Below, one piece after another: positions 60,549-64,000 of a stretch of DNA of 64,000 bases (position 1 is the first letter of the stretch; every line of letters starts with the position of its first letter). The notes under the pieces were generated by a model that was not told the origin of the DNA, made no database searches, and saw only the letters and a list, made by a program, of their open reading frames with translations. Source of the DNA: CBDAPE01 sp965198325 (GTDB taxonomy: Bacteria; Pseudomonadota; Alphaproteobacteria; UBA828; JAPUJA01); NCBI GenBank assembly GCA_965198325.1, contig CBDAPE010000011.1:124001-188000 (forward strand). Direction: 5' to 3'. The position numbers were made by a program, and so were the translations under genes.

Positions 60549-61034
60549 CTACTTGTCGTCCGGTTCCCTCATCACTATCTCGGGCTCCTCCGTCACCTCC
60601 TCCTCGTCGACAAAGGCAATGTGCATCCCAAACCCGGAGAAGACCTGGAGCATCCGGCCGAACGCAGCGAGGTCCAGCTCCACATCGTCGATGTGAATCA
60701 CCGTGCCGCCCTCCGCGTCGTCCTCGATATGGCACCTGAGCACCTGGCCCCGCGGCACCCACTGGTTGCCCCTTTCGGGGTACTCGATCTGCGGAAGACC
60801 CGGCGGAATCTCGGTCAAGGTCGGGTCCACGCCCGCCGCGAACTCGTCCTGGGCTTCGAGCATTCCGTTGAACAGTTCCAGCACCTCCGCGTCGGTCATG
60901 GTCGCGAGCGCCGGACCAGCCTGCAGATGGACGCCCCTAATGGAAGGGTCGGCGTACTCGATGACCGCCGTTTCGTCCTCACGGCTGATCCGTACCTGGT
61001 CGGGCGAGGCCGGCCGCGGTCTCCTCAGTCGCAT
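60549..61034 (-). CDS. Hypothetical soluble protein
   Basis: A 161-residue acidic protein beginning MRLRRPRPASPDQVRISRE. It has ETAVIEYADPSIRGVHLQAG, MTDAEVLELFNGMLEAQDEF, GNQWVPRGQVLRCHIEDDA and DVELDLAAFGRMLQVFSGFG. It resembles conserved small proteins of unknown role in plasmids and islands, but I cannot place it in a named family with confidence. No signal peptide. Confidence 0.65.
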   Translation of the reverse strand: MRLRRPRPASPDQVRISREDETAVIEYADPSIRGVHLQAGPALATMTDAEVLELFNGMLEAQDEFAAGVDPTLTEIPPGLPQIEYPERGNQWVPRGQVLRCHIEDDAEGGTVIHIDDVELDLAAFGRMLQVFSGFGMHIAFVDEEEVTEEPEIVMREPDDK

Positions 61035-61222
61035 CCGTCCTCCGCCGCAGAGCGTCGGTGCTGCGCTCGTATTGCGGCGTTCCGAATTTCTCGATTCAAT
61101 TTCAGCACCTCCCGCATCGCTTACGCGCCGAACCCATCACAAGAAGCATGTTTGCCGGCACACTCCGAATTCCGAACAGGCCAAATGCCTGACCATCAAT
61201 TTCAACGCAACCCGTGACCACG

Positions 61223-63538
61223 CTACAGCCAACCCCGCTCGCGGAATGCAGCGAGGTCCACGCCGGCCGGCGCGTACCAGCCATCCACCCCGTATCGGGC
61301 GCCCATGCTAAACGCGACTTCCTTGTTTCCGTAGGGAATCCGAAGCGGCGTCGCCGATCCCGCACTTGTCTGTGCCGCACCGGATGGGGGTCCGGTCCCG
61401 ACACGCTCCGACCCGGACGCTCGACCTCGCCCCGTCGCTTTCCGTCGCTCACTGCCGGGCTGAGCTCTCCCCGCCTTACGCGTCTTCCCGCCCTGTGACC
61501 GGGTGCCAGCCGGCCCGCCGGCCGAATGTGCTGCCTCCTGCCCCGGATTCCGCCTCGGGGCGTTCTCATCCAGAAACGTGCGGCACACCGCCGCCGATTT
61601 CGTGTATCCACGCGGTGGCTTGATCCCCTTGCTCTTCGCGATCGAGGCCGCAAACTTCCGCATCTTCGCCGTCGGCGGACGATCTCCGTCACTGCCATTG
61701 GCTTCGCCGAGGACCGCAGCCTCTCCATCGCTGCGACGTTCCCCGAGCCTGCCGATGATGCGCCGGGCCGAATCGCACACCGCGTCGATCGCCCCCATCA
61801 TCTCCTGCCGTCCGGTCAGGATATTGTCAAGCAGGCACTCGAACTCCGCCGTCACGCCGGGGTCCACCAGCGCCGCATCGGCCCGCTCCAGAACCCCGAA
61901 CAGCGCGAGGCCCCGGTCGGTAGGCACGATGTTCTTCCCCTGCGCCGCCAGGAACCCCTGCTTCTTCAGCCCTGAGATGATTTCGGCCCGCGTCGCCGGC
62001 GTGCCGATACCCTTCGCCTCCTTGAGACGATCCCGGAGCGCCTCGTCCTCGACGAAGCGCCACGCGTTCTGCATCGCCTCGATCAACGTACCTTCCCGGT
62101 AGCGGGGCGGGGGACGCGTCTCCTTGTCCTCGATTTCCGGATCGCCGAGCCGCGCGGTTTCCCCGTCGCGCAGGTGCGGCAGCGCATGCGCCGCCTCGCC
62201 CTTTTCCTCGTCGGGCCGCCAGTCCGGAAACGCGTCCCGCCAGCCGGCTTCGATGGTCTGGCGCCCCGTAGTCCGGAACTCAAAGCCCCGCACGTCCATC
62301 GTCACCGTGGTCTGCCGGTGGCGGTAGTCCGGCATGACCGAGGCCAGGTAGGACCGCGCGACCGCATCGAACAGCTTCTTCTCGTCCGCCGAGAGACGAG
62401 GCCAGACATCGCGCAGGTCGCCGATCCGGTTCACGTTGGGAACGATCGCGTGATGGCTCGCGCCCTCCAGCCCCTTGTCGTGGAAGGCGCCGTTCCGCCC
62501 CTTGCGGATCGCCGGCGGCGACGGCACCGGGATATCCGCATAGGACCTGCCCGCCTGGAACCCCGCGACGATCTTCGGTACGTCCGCGGTCGCGGTCTCC
62601 GGCAGGTAGCGCACCTCGGCCCGGGGGTAGGTCAGGATCTTCTTGCCCTCCCCGTCATAGAGTTCCTGCGCCACCTCCAGCGTCTTCGATGCCGACCAGC
62701 CGAAACGCGTGCTGCACAGCTTCTGCAAAGAGGGCAGGTCGTGCAGACGCGGCGGGCGCTGGCGCTTGTCCTCCACGCGCACCTGAAGCGGGCCCTCGAA
62801 GTCCCGCGCCGTCTCGACGACCGCCTCCGCCTTGCCGCGCTCGACGATGCGCTCCTTCGGTGCATGCCGCATCTTGAATTCGCCGCCTTCGGCGTGCGCG
62901 GTCGCCACCACTTCGAAATACCCCACCGGCACGAAGTCCCGGATCTCCAGCTCCCGCCGGCACGCGATTGCCAGCGTCGGCGTCTTGACCCGGCCGATCC
63001 CGATCACGCCCCGCGAGCCCCGGCCCAGCGTCACCGTCGCCGTCCGGGTCAGGGAGAGGTTGTAGATCTGGTCCGCCTGCCGGCGCGCCACCGCCGCCTC
63101 GTAGAGCCGCGCGTGCTCGCCGTTGGGCCGCGCGCGCCCAAACGCCGCGCGGATGGTTTCCGCGTCCTGGGCCGTGAACAGCACCCGCAGCACCTCGCCC
63201 CGGTAGCGGCAGTGCTCCAGTATCTCCTGGCCGATCAGCTGCCCCTCGCGGTCGCAGTCGGTGGCGAGCCACACCCGCTCGGCCGTCTTCAGCGCGGCCC
63301 GGATGGCCTTCAGCTTTGCCGCCTTGTTGCCGCCGGTGGCGGGCTTGGTGCCGTAGAGCCCGTCCGGCTTCAGCAATGCCGTCGACCAGCGCTTCCAGTC
63401 CGGGTTGACGTCCTCGGGCTCGCACAGGTCGAGCAGGTGGCCCTCCGCCGCGTGAACCGCGCCGTAGCGCGAGCCCACGGCGCCCCGCACATCCTTCGCT
63501 TGGCTGGCCTTCTCGGTGATGACGATTTGGCGCGTCAT
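61223..63538 (-). CDS. topB: DNA topoisomerase III (type IA), with C-terminal extension
   Basis: A 771-residue type IA topoisomerase. TOPRIM motifs VITEKASQAKDV and LATDCDREGQLIG (metal-binding DxDxEG form), YNLSLTRTATV, the catalytic Tyr in KILTYPRAEVRYLPE, HHAIVPNVNR and GTPATRAEIISGLKKQGFL. After a basic, low-complexity linker (about residues 650-730) it ends with a DUF5710-like domain (IPYGNKEVAFSMGARYGVDG, WYAPAGVDLAAFRERGWL). It removes negative supercoils and decatenates. Its ATG overlaps the recQ stop by 4 bp (ATGA). This TopB type is common on plasmids and conjugative islands. Confidence 0.93.
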   Translation of the reverse strand: MTRQIVITEKASQAKDVRGAVGSRYGAVHAAEGHLLDLCEPEDVNPDWKRWSTALLKPDGLYGTKPATGGNKAAKLKAIRAALKTAERVWLATDCDREGQLIGQEILEHCRYRGEVLRVLFTAQDAETIRAAFGRARPNGEHARLYEAAVARRQADQIYNLSLTRTATVTLGRGSRGVIGIGRVKTPTLAIACRRELEIRDFVPVGYFEVVATAHAEGGEFKMRHAPKERIVERGKAEAVVETARDFEGPLQVRVEDKRQRPPRLHDLPSLQKLCSTRFGWSASKTLEVAQELYDGEGKKILTYPRAEVRYLPETATADVPKIVAGFQAGRSYADIPVPSPPAIRKGRNGAFHDKGLEGASHHAIVPNVNRIGDLRDVWPRLSADEKKLFDAVARSYLASVMPDYRHRQTTVTMDVRGFEFRTTGRQTIEAGWRDAFPDWRPDEEKGEAAHALPHLRDGETARLGDPEIEDKETRPPPRYREGTLIEAMQNAWRFVEDEALRDRLKEAKGIGTPATRAEIISGLKKQGFLAAQGKNIVPTDRGLALFGVLERADAALVDPGVTAEFECLLDNILTGRQEMMGAIDAVCDSARRIIGRLGERRSDGEAAVLGEANGSDGDRPPTAKMRKFAASIAKSKGIKPPRGYTKSAAVCRTFLDENAPRRNPGQEAAHSAGGPAGTRSQGGKTRKAGRAQPGSERRKATGRGRASGSERVGTGPPSGAAQTSAGSATPLRIPYGNKEVAFSMGARYGVDGWYAPAGVDLAAFRERGWL

Positions 63539-64000
63539 GGCGCACTCTCGCGCGCGGCCCTGCCGTCTTCCCCGTCGGCCGTCGCGGCCGCGATGGCGGC
63601 CAGGAACGGCGCGGCGAACTCCTTCAGCTTGGCCGCGCCCACGCCGTTGACCTCGGCGAACTCCCCTTCGGTGCGCGGCCGGCGGCGCACCATGTCGATC
63701 AGCGTGCGGTCGGGGAACACGATATAGGCCGGCACGCCGCGTTCCCGCGCGATCTCCAGGCGCAGCGCCTTGAGGGCGCCCAGCAGCGCCGTGTCGCCGC
63801 CGGCCAGGGGCGGTTCCTCCATATCCCCGCGAACCCTGCCGGAGTCCCGCGCCTTCCCGGGCGTGCGCGCGATGACGGCGTCCTCGCGGTAGAGGAATTC
63901 GCCGTCGCCGCGCAGCAGGCCCAGGCCCTTCTCCGTGATCCCGATCCCCCCATAGCCCCCGATGTCGATCCGCAGAAACCCGGTCGCCACCATCTGGCGG
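63535..64000 (-). CDS. recQ: ATP-dependent DNA helicase RecQ, C-terminal part
   Basis: The last 155 residues of RecQ; the rest lies beyond the right edge. The winged-helix RQC end (RQMVATGFLRIDIGGYGGIGITEKGLGLL) and the HRDC domain (LLGALKALRLEIARERGVPAYIVFPDRTLIDMVRRRP, VNGVGAAKLKEFAAPFL) are visible. RecQ unwinds DNA and acts with topoisomerase III, encoded just downstream with a 4-bp overlap, to process recombination intermediates. The pairing is a functional unit in many bacteria. Confidence 0.92.
   Translation of the reverse strand, partial: RQMVATGFLRIDIGGYGGIGITEKGLGLLRGDGEFLYREDAVIARTPGKARDSGRVRGDMEEPPLAGGDTALLGALKALRLEIARERGVPAYIVFPDRTLIDMVRRRPRTEGEFAEVNGVGAAKLKEFAAPFLAAIAAATADGEDGRAARESAP

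Noticed and set aside
62174..63727. 517-codon plus-strand frame
   Set aside because: Antisense to topB and recQ; arginine/alanine-rich with no motif.

Overview
The window is high-GC DNA from an alphaproteobacterium, probably Rhodospirillales-like. This is judged from a DUF1489 protein, a CpdR response regulator divergent from an N-formylglutamate amidohydrolase, a DUF3489/DUF2924/serine-recombinase cassette and the general protein style. It reads as chromosome: metabolic operons on the left and centre, mobile-element debris from about 47 to 60 kb, and a helicase/topoisomerase pair at the right edge.

1-5.5 kb: a leftward leucine/isovalerate operon (mccB, a methylglutaconyl-CoA hydratase-like gene, HMG-CoA lyase) continues into a DUF1489 gene and the start of putA. 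No biotin-carboxylase subunit gene (mccA) lies among them. A threonine dehydratase diverges from it. 5.5-9.9 kb: a membrane-anchored subtilisin-like protease, frameshifted just after its catalytic serine, is translationally coupled to a secreted protein of tandem beta-sandwich repeats. 10-14.6 kb: an XRE regulator, a doubly nonsense-mutated aminotransferase remnant, a deleted IS21-type element, and a luxR/luxI quorum-sensing pair whose luxI is cut in half by that element.

14.8-22.6 kb: an orphan PotD-like binding protein, then a BMP-family ABC uptake operon (binding protein, two permeases, an isochorismatase-fold hydrolase, ATPase) preceded by a second LuxR-type regulator. 22.6-25.3 kb is decayed: gene tails of several families around an intact CmcJ/NvfI-family gene, then an AT-rich lipoprotein gene cut by a second IS21 copy. 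28-37 kb: a second PotD-like binding protein diverges from a catabolic cluster: NTF2-like protein, MDR oxidoreductase with an ACG start, M24 hydrolase, CobW-type GTPase, hydantoinase-like amidohydrolase, 2-methylisocitrate-lyase-like enzyme and N-carbamoylsarcosine-amidase-like hydrolase, followed by a convergent SDR. Together they suggest uptake and ring opening of an N-heterocycle or carbamoyl compound, substrate unknown. 38-47 kb is ordinary: tRNA-Val, cpdR, N-formylglutamate amidohydrolase, lytic transglycosylase, two SDRs, PhoX, a HisN-type phosphatase and a TPR glycosyltransferase.

47-60 kb is a junction-rich mobile region: an IS21 copy fused on both sides to truncated genes (a voltage-gated channel and hsdR), fragments of other genes, an IS5/IS427-type element, the recombinase cassette, an IS66 transposase gene split by an IS256 element with an 8-bp target duplication, and an IS110 tail. 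59.8-64 kb: two uncharacterised genes, a topoisomerase III with a C-terminal extension, and the end of recQ overlapping it by 4 bp.

The strongest themes are three copies of one IS21-family element, none with a visible target duplication and each touching at least one truncated gene, including a miniature copy encoding an in-frame IstA-IstB chimera; the loss of AHL synthesis; and the uncharacterised catabolic cluster at 29.7-37.2 kb.
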